This document shows positions 47,444 through 54,803 of a DNA stretch of 64,000 nt, in pieces. The notes under the pieces were generated by a model. It did not search any database. It worked only from the letters and a program-made list of their open reading frames with translations, and was not told the DNA's origin. Made by a program: the position numbers and the translations under genes. Numbering within the stretch: the stretch's first letter is position 1; every line of letters starts with the position of its first letter. The stretch spans positions 434,001-498,000 of the forward strand of contig NZ_MTSZ01000003.1 of the NCBI RefSeq assembly GCF_002118315.1. The letters are read 5' to 3'. The stretch is from Kiloniella majae. GTDB lineage: Bacteria; Pseudomonadota; Alphaproteobacteria; Kiloniellales; Kiloniellaceae.

Positions 47444-48451
47444 TTATTTTAATAGAAATCCACGGCCAATTTTATCGTCTTCTTCTACCGTGAAGGTCGA
47501 TTCACCTGTATAGTTTGCTTTTCCTTTAACGCGAACGCGAACCGCCTGATGAGGTCCGTAGCTGAGAAGCTCTTCTGCTGTTGCATCGAACAGGCTTTTG
47601 GTAACACTTTCAAATTGGCGGGTTTGTCCAATTTCGATTTGATTTTTGGTAATTTGCACTGCTATACGCGCGGTTACACCTGAACCCGTCGGGCTTCGAT
47701 CAACCTGTCGATCTGCAAAGACACAGATATTGGCGGTTGGTGTTGTTGTGAAAGCATCTTCCCCGTCGGTTAAAATTGTACCATAGAGGAATGCGAGATC
47801 GTCAGATTCCGGGTGTGCTAATTCGACAGATGCTCTTACAACGGAACTGATTGCATCAGCAGCATCAACGAGATCTCTTGTCGGGGTGTTATGTATATCT
47901 AATCCCAGTTGTTGTGCAGAGACCAATGCATAAAAAGCACCCCCATATCCGATATCGAATGTGACAGTGTTGTATCCCGGAACATCAATACTCTGATCTG
48001 TAAGGAAGGCGAAAGCTGGAACGGAGCGAAAAGAAACTGCATCGCTTTTGCCTTTTTTTACATCGACATCAGCAACGACAAGACCACAGGGGCATTCAAT
48101 CTTGACTGTCGTGGTTGGTTCCATGGCTTCAACAATGCCTTGATCTATGGCATATCGCCCAAGAGCAATAACAGCATGCCCACACATGGTGCTGTAACCT
48201 TCGTTATGCAAAAAGAGCACACCAAGATCGGCTTCCGGGTGAGATGGTTCGACCAAAAGAGCGCCATACATATCATAGTGTCCGCGTGGCTCGAACATAA
48301 GAAGGTGTCTCAGGTGGTCAAGGTGATCTCTGACGTAGCGACGCTTTTCTAGAATGCTTGCCCCTTTTATCTCAGGGTATCCATCTGTAATAATTCGCAG
48401 TGGTTCCCCACCCGTGTGCATCTCTACAGTTTTAATTTTAACGTCAGTCAT
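47444..48451 (-). CDS. trans-3-hydroxy-L-proline dehydratase
   Basis: This proline-racemase-family enzyme dehydrates trans-3-hydroxy-L-proline to pyrroline-2-carboxylate. The 335-residue protein keeps the first catalytic cysteine, Cys90 in STMCGHAVIALG, but the second position is Thr255 in DRSPTGSGVTAR. The Cys/Thr pair is the recognised mark of the dehydratase. The ATG at 48451 gives the family start (VKIKTVEMHTGGEPLRI); an open frame extends 18 codons upstream but adds an unrelated sequence through the promoter region. It has its own operator at 48475-48491. Confidence 0.9.
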   Translation of the reverse strand: MTDVKIKTVEMHTGGEPLRIITDGYPEIKGASILEKRRYVRDHLDHLRHLLMFEPRGHYDMYGALLVEPSHPEADLGVLFLHNEGYSTMCGHAVIALGRYAIDQGIVEAMEPTTTVKIECPCGLVVADVDVKKGKSDAVSFRSVPAFAFLTDQSIDVPGYNTVTFDIGYGGAFYALVSAQQLGLDIHNTPTRDLVDAADAISSVVRASVELAHPESDDLAFLYGTILTDGEDAFTTTPTANICVFADRQVDRSPTGSGVTARIAVQITKNQIEIGQTRQFESVTKSLFDATAEELLSYGPHQAVRVRVKGKANYTGESTFTVEEDDKIGRGFLLK

Positions 48452-48474
48452 CGCATTCGGCCTGAAAATGATGT

Positions 48475-48491
48475 TTGCATACTTTATACAA
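48475..48491 (-). promoter_or_regulatory. TTGyATAC-type operator upstream of the 3-hydroxyproline dehydratase
   Basis: TTGCATACTTTATACAA is an imperfect 17-bp inverted repeat, 23 nt before the dehydratase start, sharing the TTGTATA/TTGCATAC half-site with the perfect palindrome at 47373-47388. It is placed to block transcription of the dehydratase gene. Confidence 0.6.
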
Positions 48492-48594
48492 TAAAAATAT
48501 TCCAAGAAAAAAGCAGCAATTTTTGGAGCCGCTTTTTTCTTCGAATTAATTCAATGTAAAACTAGATGGCTGCTTTGTTACAAACCGGTAAGGG

Positions 48595-49278
48595 TTAACC
48601 AGCAGATTGCTCATCGAGAAATTCAATCAGATTCTCACAGCCTGCTTCAATATGGCGATCCAGTAGATCAGCAGCAGACTTAACATCACCGGCTTTACAG
48701 AATTTCAAGAGGTCCCAGTGGTCATCACGTGCTTTGGCGCGTGCGCCCGCACTGTGGAGCTGTATCCGAAGGTAGCGATCAATATTATTGTGCAGATTTT
48801 GCACAATCGCCAAGGTTTTCGGACGTTCTGCTGCGATATAAAGGATATGATGAAATTCTGCGTTTAGCTCTCCCCATAAGGATACTTCGCCATTTTCAAG
48901 CGCCACATCATAACGATTGAGGATATTTTCAGCGTCCTGAATAAGTTCTGGTGGCATTCTGGGAATTGCGCGAGAGATCAAATCGCCTTCCAGCAAACGT
49001 CTAATGTCAAAAAGTTCGCGAATTTCTTCGCGGGATAAAGCCGAGACGACGGCACCCTTGTGAGCATAGAAGGTAACAAGGCCTTCTGCTTCCAGTTGTC
49101 TCAAGGCTTCACGAACGGGAATTCTGCTGACGTTAAAGCGTGACGCAATGGCATCCTGCCTTAGTTGGGCGCCTTCTTTTTGCTGTCCTGAAAGTATTTC
49201 TTCTCTGAGAGCTTCCGCCACCGCTTCGGTGATCGTTTGGCGTTTAAAACCGCCTGATTTATTATTGATGTCGGCCAT
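48595..49278 (-). CDS. GntR-family regulator with FCD domain
   Basis: The 227-residue protein has an N-terminal winged helix (residues 15-75, with AIASRFNVSRIPVREALRQL) and a C-terminal all-helical FCD ligand domain. The metal-binding-type residues appear in RRLLEGDLI, NAEFHHILY and the final DLLDRHIEAGCE. It lies directly upstream of the 3-hydroxyproline dehydratase gene on the same strand and is the likely regulator of the hydroxyproline cluster through the TTGTATAC elements. An AT-rich inverted repeat ATAATT-GCTT-AATTAT (49301-49316) lies just upstream of its start. Confidence 0.9.
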   Translation of the reverse strand: MADINNKSGGFKRQTITEAVAEALREEILSGQQKEGAQLRQDAIASRFNVSRIPVREALRQLEAEGLVTFYAHKGAVVSALSREEIRELFDIRRLLEGDLISRAIPRMPPELIQDAENILNRYDVALENGEVSLWGELNAEFHHILYIAAERPKTLAIVQNLHNNIDRYLRIQLHSAGARAKARDDHWDLLKFCKAGDVKSAADLLDRHIEAGCENLIEFLDEQSAG

Positions 49279-49480
49279 TCGGTTTTGGGCTTCCGTTTTT
49301 ATAATTGCTTAATTATGATGCCTTCATTGCCAATGACGGCTGGGCTGCATAATAGGATATTTTATCCGCCTTTGACCAGCAGCTTTCATAGATAATCTGA
49401 AATCAAGGTTAATTGACGCGATCCTCTGGCCATGGTTTTAATATTTTCCTCTACTGAATACGATTGAAAAGAGTGAGTTG

Positions 49481-49984
49481 ATGACGACTGTTTCCCTGAT
49501 TGTAGCCCATGGAAAAAACCGAGCAATCGGGAAAGACAACGTTATGCCATGGCACATTCCTGGTGATTTGAAGTTTTTCAAAGCGCAAACAATGGGCAAG
49601 CCAGTTATCATGGGGCGTAAAACCTTTCAATCAATAGGTCGCCCCTTGCCTGGTCGCCTTAACATTGTGATTACCCGTGACGAAAATTTTAAAGCAGAAG
49701 GCGTGAGGTTGAGCTCAAGTTTGGAAGATGCTCTGAAATTGGCCCGTGAGGAGGTTCAGCGTTTAGGTGGTGATGAATTAATGATTATCGGGGGGGCGCA
49801 AATTTATACGCAATCCATTGATCTTGCCGATCGTCTCTATATCACAGAAGTTGATCTTGAGCCTGAAGCGGATGCTTTTTTTCCAGAAACAAAAGTAGAG
49901 CAATGGTCTGAAGTTTCCCGCGAAGCACATGCGCCAGACGGCAGTACACCCGGGTATGCATTTGTTATCTCTAATCGGGTGTAA
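49481..49984 (+). CDS. folA: dihydrofolate reductase
   Basis: FolA reduces dihydrofolate with NADPH to recycle the folate used by ThyA. The 167-residue protein has the usual motifs: SLIVAHGKNRAIGKDNVMPW (with the Trp of the flexible loop), the acidic catalytic position replaced in register by GDLKFFKAQTMGKPVIMGRK, GRPLPGRLNIVITR, and ELMIIGGAQIYTQSID. The ATG at 49481 is preferred to a TTG one codon earlier. It is divergent from the GntR gene and converges on the DUF1194 gene. Confidence 0.96.
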   Translation: MTTVSLIVAHGKNRAIGKDNVMPWHIPGDLKFFKAQTMGKPVIMGRKTFQSIGRPLPGRLNIVITRDENFKAEGVRLSSSLEDALKLAREEVQRLGGDELMIIGGAQIYTQSIDLADRLYITEVDLEPEADAFFPETKVEQWSEVSREAHAPDGSTPGYAFVISNRV

Positions 49985-49993
49985 TCATGTAGG

Positions 49994-50812
49994 TTAGTAT
50001 GCTTTGTTTCTTTTGTCGGAATTTTGAGACTTGTTGGATGCGATCTCTGACGTGCCTTTGATTTCGCGTTTGAGCTTTTCTTTTAAAATTTCGCTGAAAG
50101 CTTCAAAGCCGAGAACTTCAATCAGGAAAGCATTTTCGCCGCCAATAACATTCTTAAGGTAATAGGCCCCGAGCCATGCCGATGGTGCCCCAAGGCCATT
50201 TGGGTTTGGTCGGAAAGATAAAACGGGCAATCCATTGATTGTAATACCCTGATTAATAGCATCATTTCTGGCTAGCTGGACATGCCGCCCGTCGCTGTTT
50301 GGGCCGTCACCGGAAATATCAATGACGGATCGTGGGGCAATGAAATCATTGTGGTTAATCTCAAAGCTGGCGATATCGATCATTTTACTGATGGATGTTG
50401 ACGGGGCCGAGCTTATCGGACGGCTTGTAAGCTTTTCCGAGAAGATCTCTGCACTTTTTTTGCTGTCGAGAATAGACCATTCAACGACTTTGATTTGATG
50501 TTGCTCTCCGGCCCATTCGATATAGGTCACGGCAATGCGCCCCAAAGGCCCCGAGCGAATACTGTCGATCACATCTGGGTCTTTCAATGCTTCAATATAA
50601 CCCCTGCGTTGAAGGTTTGCTTCGTATTCATCAACACTGTGGGAAACATCAACGGCCAAGACTAATTCGAGATCGACGGGTTCCAGCTCTGTTGCGTAGG
50701 TGGTTTTGATGCAGAGATAGCAGTCCAAAAACAATCCCAGCATCAATCCCGGAAATAATCGGGGAGTGATAGCAAGAATGCGTTTGGAAAACTTTACGAT
50801 TTCCCTCGTCAC
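49994..50812 (-). CDS. DUF1194 (VWA-like) exported protein
   Basis: The 272-residue protein has an N-terminal signal segment (PRLFPGLMLGLFLDCYLC, likely cleavage near TYA-TE). The mature part starts LELVLAVDVSHSVDEYEANL, with the DxSxS metal motif of VWA domains, followed by RIAVTYIEWAG, RSVIDISGDGPNSDGR and NGLPVLS. This is the typical alphaproteobacterial DUF1194 layout. It ends in a charged tail. Function is unknown, presumably periplasmic protein binding. It converges with folA with only 9 bp between. Confidence 0.86.
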   Translation of the reverse strand: MTREIVKFSKRILAITPRLFPGLMLGLFLDCYLCIKTTYATELEPVDLELVLAVDVSHSVDEYEANLQRRGYIEALKDPDVIDSIRSGPLGRIAVTYIEWAGEQHQIKVVEWSILDSKKSAEIFSEKLTSRPISSAPSTSISKMIDIASFEINHNDFIAPRSVIDISGDGPNSDGRHVQLARNDAINQGITINGLPVLSFRPNPNGLGAPSAWLGAYYLKNVIGGENAFLIEVLGFEAFSEILKEKLKREIKGTSEIASNKSQNSDKRNKAY

Positions 50813-50879
50813 GGAAGCACCAAGATCATTTATCTATTTTGAGAGCCTCTCATAAAAAGGAAAATTCTCAAAATGATGG

Positions 50880-50914
50880 AAAAAAGCCCCGCGAAAATCT
50901 CACAGGGCTTTTTT
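50880..50914 (-). terminator. terminator after mrp
   Basis: AAAAAAGCCC pairs with GGGCTTTTTT over a 15-nt loop. It lies 37 nt past the mrp stop on the minus strand and could also act on the plus strand. Confidence 0.85.
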
Positions 50915-50951
50915 GTCTAAGGTTAAGTTTATTTCTAGCTAAGAGGTTGCA

Positions 50952-52076
50952 TCATTCCATCGATATAGCAGGTGCTTTTCGCTCTGCGTTGGACAGACTT
51001 GCCCAGACTTTAGTCGCGATTTCTGCGTAACGCTTGGCATGTTCGCCATCTGGTGAGGAAATCACGATAGGTTCCCCTTCATCAGATGTCATTCTTATAT
51101 CTATGTGCAGTGGCATTTCACCAAGGAAAGGTGTTTCCATTTTTTCTGCTTCGGCACGGGCGCCATGCTCCCCAAAGATGTGGGCTTCGTGACCACACTC
51201 TGGACAGATGTAAACGCTCATGTTTTCGATAATACCCAGAACAGGGACATCAACCTTGCGGAACATGTTTAGACCTTTACGTGCATCGAGCAAGGCAATG
51301 TCCTGTGGCGTAGAAACAATGACAGCCCCGTTTAAGGGAACCTGTTGTGCCATGGTCAACTGCGCGTCGCCTGTGCCGGGCGGCATATCTACGATCAGGA
51401 GGTCCAGTTCGCCCCAAACAACATCACGTAACATTTGGGTTAGAGCACTTTGAACCATAGGGCCACGCCAGATCATGGGGGTGTCTTCTGCTACCAGAAA
51501 GCCGACGGACATGCACTTGATGCCGTGTCTTTCCATTGGTAACAGGGTTTTACCGTCTGGTGAGGACGGTTTCCCGGTGATCCCCATCATACGGGGTTGG
51601 GATGGACCATAGATATCTGCATCCATCAGGCCGATTTTTAAACCTTGCTTGGCAAGTGATAATGCAAGGTTGATAGCCGTTGTTGACTTGCCGACACCAC
51701 CCTTGCCACTGGCAACAGCAATAATATGCTTGATACCTTTTAGCTCGATCTTGTTGCCTGGCCCAGGAGAAGGAGGGGGTGATTTTGGCTGTTGAGAAGG
51801 TGCTTGGGGTTTCGTTTCGCCCGGAGCATTGTCGGCAGTAAGAATCGCACTGACCGATAAAACGCCATCAAGCGCATGAACGGCTTTTTCGGCTATTTTA
51901 CGCAAAGATTCCATTTCTGCAGCTTGCGCAGGATCAATTTCGATCGAAAACCCGACATTGCCTTCTTTTATGATAAGGCCAGAAATCATGCCAAGGCTGA
52001 CAATATCCTTTTTACTCTGAGGTTCTACAATCGTTCTCAAAGTATCGAGAATTTGTTGTTCTGTAACCTTACTCAT
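50952..52076 (-). CDS. mrp: Mrp/ApbC iron-sulfur cluster carrier ATPase
   Basis: This P-loop NTPase carries Fe-S clusters to apoproteins in the cytoplasm. The 374-residue protein has an N-terminal MIP18/DUF59 domain (residues 5-85), a proline-rich linker (PQAPSQQPKSPPPSPGPG), the deviant Walker A GKGGVGKSTTAINLAL, DADIYGPSQPRMMG, and a cluster-binding CPEC in YICPECGHEAHIFG. The ATG at 52076 is chosen because it gives the usual MSKVTEQQILDTLRTI start; a longer frame to 52169 runs through repeated non-coding sequence. Confidence 0.94.
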   Translation of the reverse strand: MSKVTEQQILDTLRTIVEPQSKKDIVSLGMISGLIIKEGNVGFSIEIDPAQAAEMESLRKIAEKAVHALDGVLSVSAILTADNAPGETKPQAPSQQPKSPPPSPGPGNKIELKGIKHIIAVASGKGGVGKSTTAINLALSLAKQGLKIGLMDADIYGPSQPRMMGITGKPSSPDGKTLLPMERHGIKCMSVGFLVAEDTPMIWRGPMVQSALTQMLRDVVWGELDLLIVDMPPGTGDAQLTMAQQVPLNGAVIVSTPQDIALLDARKGLNMFRKVDVPVLGIIENMSVYICPECGHEAHIFGEHGARAEAEKMETPFLGEMPLHIDIRMTSDEGEPIVISSPDGEHAKRYAEIATKVWASLSNAERKAPAISME

Positions 52077-52079
52077 CCC

Positions 52080-52119
52080 TGAATTTCCCCTGAATTTCCC
52101 TTGAATTCGCACTTGAATT
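52080..52119. repeat. four helically phased TGAATT repeats upstream of mrp
   Basis: TGAATT occurs at 52080, 52091, 52102 and 52114, i.e. with 11, 11 and 12-bp spacing, embedded in longer similar units (CCCTGAATTTCC twice, then CTTGAATTCG and CTTGAATTTT). It lies just upstream of the mrp start. Confidence 0.85.
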
Positions 52120-52353
52120 TTCCGCAACTTGTACAATATGTGCAGGTACTCTTTGTTGGTCTCTTGCACGTTGATTAAAGTGTTATGCCTTGATTATATG
52201 GTAGGGTCCACGACAAAGATAAGGGGGAATTGACGCACCCTCTGCTGAAAATATTTAGTTTTCTGTTGCACTGGGCTTGAAAAACAGGTGCATTTAGTGA
52301 CAGATTCAAGCAAATTCGTTTGCATTCTTAATTGATTAACACAGGGAAAATAG

Positions 52354-53433
52354 ATGCCTTGGGAAAATAAAGGTTCTGGCGGCGGCGGCCCGTGGGGCGG
52401 TGGCAATAGCGGCGGTGGCGGTGGAGGACAGCGACCACCTGATATCGAAGACATGATTCGCAAGAGTCAGGACCGGGTTAAAGAAATGATCCCAGGTGGT
52501 GGTGGATTCAGCGGTAAAGGCTTTGTCTTTATTCTCGCTGTTGTCCTGCTCCTATGGCTTGCATCCGGTTTCTATCGTGTCCAGCCTAACCAACAGGGGG
52601 TTGTTCTCCAGTTCGGTAAATGGGTGAATACAACAGAAGCGGGTTTGAATTGGCATTATCCATATCCAATTCAAACAGTCCTCACACCCGAAGTAACAAC
52701 AATTCATCAGATCGATATTGGGTTCCGCGGAAACAATACAGGTAGTCGTTCGCAAAGCAGAGCTGTTGCTGAAGAGAGTCTGATGCTGACCGGGGATCAG
52801 AATATCATTGATATTCACCTGACCCTTCAGTGGAAAATTTCAGACCCTGGACAGTTCCTGTTTAATATTCGTGAACCAGAAGCAACGGTTAAGATTGCTG
52901 CTGAATCAGCGCTACGTGAAGTTATCGGGCGTACAGATATTCAACCTGCTCTGACCGAAGCGCGTGATGATATTCAAACGCAGACCCGGATTCTTCTTCA
53001 GTCGATCCTTGATGGGTATGAAGCTGGTATCCTGATTACTGAAGTTCAGCTTCAGAACGTTCAGCCTCCAGCGGCTGTGATTGATGCCTTTGATGACGTA
53101 CAGCGTTCTTTACAGGATAAAGATCGCGCACGTAATGAAGCCGAGAAATATCGTAATGATATTATCCCGCGTGCACGTGGTGAAGCGCAAAGACAAATTC
53201 AGGAAGCTGAAGCCTATAAAGAACGTCTTGTGAATGAGGCGACTGGTGAAGCGGATCGTTTCCTTTCTGTTTACCGCGAATACAAACAAAATCCAGAAGT
53301 GACCAAGCGACGTATGTATCTTGAAACGATGCAGAAAGTTCTCAAAGAAACCGATAAGGTTATTTTGGGATCAGATCAGGATGGTGTTGTGCCATACCTG
53401 CCGCTTGATCAGCTTCGTAAAAATAGCCAATAA
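52354..53433 (+). CDS. hflK: HflK, FtsH protease modulator
   Basis: HflK forms with HflC a large membrane ring around the protease FtsH. The 359-residue protein begins with a glycine-rich segment typical of HflK, has one membrane helix (residues 55-70, GFVFILAVVLLLWLASGFY), and then the SPFH/band-7 domain (YRVQPNQQGVVLQFGKWVNT). A long coiled coil with EAEAYKERLVNEATGEADRF follows. The start codon lies in GGGAAAATAGATG context. hflC begins 17 nt after the stop. Confidence 0.96.
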   Translation: MPWENKGSGGGGPWGGGNSGGGGGGQRPPDIEDMIRKSQDRVKEMIPGGGGFSGKGFVFILAVVLLLWLASGFYRVQPNQQGVVLQFGKWVNTTEAGLNWHYPYPIQTVLTPEVTTIHQIDIGFRGNNTGSRSQSRAVAEESLMLTGDQNIIDIHLTLQWKISDPGQFLFNIREPEATVKIAAESALREVIGRTDIQPALTEARDDIQTQTRILLQSILDGYEAGILITEVQLQNVQPPAAVIDAFDDVQRSLQDKDRARNEAEKYRNDIIPRARGEAQRQIQEAEAYKERLVNEATGEADRFLSVYREYKQNPEVTKRRMYLETMQKVLKETDKVILGSDQDGVVPYLPLDQLRKNSQ

Positions 53434-53450
53434 GATCGGGAGTTAGTATT

Positions 53451-54332
53451 ATGAATAATAAAATTACTCTCATTGTTGGAGTTGTCGTTGTTGCTGTTGC
53501 GTTCCTTACCAGCAGCATGCTTTTCACTGTGGACCAACGCGAACAGGTGATGGTTCTACAGTTTGGTAACCCGATTAAAACGGTTTCTGAGCCTGGCCTA
53601 GAATGGAAATTACCATGGCAGGATGTTCAGAGATACGAGAAGCGTGTTCTGAACCTTGATCCGCCAGAAGAGCGTATGATCCTTTCCGATCAGAAGCCTT
53701 TGTTGGTTGACGCATTTGCGCGGTATAAAATCGATGACCCGCTACAGTTCTTTAAAACAGTACGGTCAGAAGATGTTGCTCGTACACGGTTGGGAACAAT
53801 TGTTAATGCCGGTCTGCGTGGTGAACTTGGTAAAGCAACATTGAGTTCAGTGTTATCACCAGAGCGTGATGTATTCATGGCGCGTGTTTTGAAACATGTG
53901 AATGAGCAAGCTAGACGTTTTGGTATCGATGTGCTGGATCTTCGTATTCGTCGCGCTGATCTGCCGGTTGAAACCAGTCAAGCTGTGTTCGCCCGTATGA
54001 AAACCGAACGTGAAAGAGAAGCGGCAGAGTTCCGTGCGCAAGGTTTTGAGTTGGCGCAGCGGATTAAATCAAGTGCTGATCGTGAGGTGACGGTTCTAAC
54101 GGCGGAAGCCAAAAAAGAATCTGAAATTCTTCGTGGTCAGGGTGATGCGGCTCTTACAAAGATCTTGAACGATGCCTATGGACAAGATCCAGAGTTCTTC
54201 AAATTCTATCGTTCGATGCAGGCCTACGAAGAGGCGTTAGCCACCAAAGGGACCTATATGGTGATTTCACCAGACAGTGATTTCTTTGAATTCTTCTCTG
54301 GCGTGAATGCACCAGATAAATCAGCTGAATAA
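53451..54332 (+). CDS. hflC: HflC, FtsH protease modulator
   Basis: The 293-residue partner of HflK has an N-terminal signal-anchor (ITLIVGVVVVAVAFLTSSML) and a band-7 domain (FTVDQREQVMVLQFGNPIKT). The family motifs FGIDVLDLRIRRADLP and a C-terminal coiled coil with DREVTVLTAEAKKESEILRG are present. It is cotranscribed with hflK and ends at a strong terminator. The downstream DUF2065 and degP genes make this a typical envelope-proteolysis neighbourhood. Confidence 0.97.
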   Translation: MNNKITLIVGVVVVAVAFLTSSMLFTVDQREQVMVLQFGNPIKTVSEPGLEWKLPWQDVQRYEKRVLNLDPPEERMILSDQKPLLVDAFARYKIDDPLQFFKTVRSEDVARTRLGTIVNAGLRGELGKATLSSVLSPERDVFMARVLKHVNEQARRFGIDVLDLRIRRADLPVETSQAVFARMKTEREREAAEFRAQGFELAQRIKSSADREVTVLTAEAKKESEILRGQGDAALTKILNDAYGQDPEFFKFYRSMQAYEEALATKGTYMVISPDSDFFEFFSGVNAPDKSAE

Positions 54333-54350
54333 GTTGATTTAATGATTATG

Positions 54351-54387
54351 AAAGCGGCGGTATCTTTCGGGATATCGCCGCTTTTTT
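54351..54387 (+). terminator. terminator after hflKC
   Basis: AAAGCGGCGgTAT pairs with ATAtCGCCGCTTT around a short loop and is followed by T6. It begins 19 nt after the hflC stop. Confidence 0.92.
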
Positions 54388-54434
54388 GTGGTAGATAACT
54401 TAACAAGTTTTGATGAATAAACAGTGATGTAGAG

Positions 54435-54623
54435 ATGACTGAATTTTTAACGGCTTTAGCGATGGTTCTTGTCATTGAAGGGATTTTTCTATCGCTTTTT
54501 CCGCATCGACTACGGCAATTGCTAGAGCTTTTGAACGAGATGTCACCGAGTGCATTGCGTGCAGGCGGGCTTAGTTGTGCGGTTGTTGGCGTTTTTTTGA
54601 TCTGGATTATCAGATCTGTCTAA
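54435..54623 (+). CDS. DUF2065 small membrane protein
   Basis: The 62-residue protein has two hydrophobic helices (FLTALAMVLVIEGIFLSLF and GGLSCAVVGVFLIWIIRS) flanking a basic loop with HRLRQLLELLNEMSP. This is the DUF2065 pattern, a family regularly found downstream of hflC. Function is unknown; position suggests a role with HflKC or DegP. The terminator between it and hflC implies its own promoter or read-through. Confidence 0.85.
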   Translation: MTEFLTALAMVLVIEGIFLSLFPHRLRQLLELLNEMSPSALRAGGLSCAVVGVFLIWIIRSV

Positions 54624-54803
54624 AAAGTGTTTCGATGGAGTTGGAGATCAAAGAGGTAATAAAGGGCGAAATGTCACGTGGAAGTCACAATTACGCCCAT
54701 TTCCTACGACATCGTCAAAGGCAACATAGCTTGAATCTAACTGGTTTAAGCATAAGTATTCGTTACTCGCTAAATGCGACAAGAATAGTTGGAGAAATCT
54801 CGA

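Noticed and set aside
52110-52140. RpoH promoter for hflK
   Set aside because: CTTGAA is followed by CAATAT at 16 bp, but it is over 200 bp from hflK and lies in the mrp repeat array, so the match may be chance.
52194-52463. Proline-rich minus-strand frame opposite hflK
   Set aside because: It is the antisense image of the glycine-rich HflK N-terminus.
54730-54760. RpoH promoter for degP
   Set aside because: CTTGAA at 54730 is a good -35, but the only -10-like sequence (CATAAG) is 15 bp away and poor.
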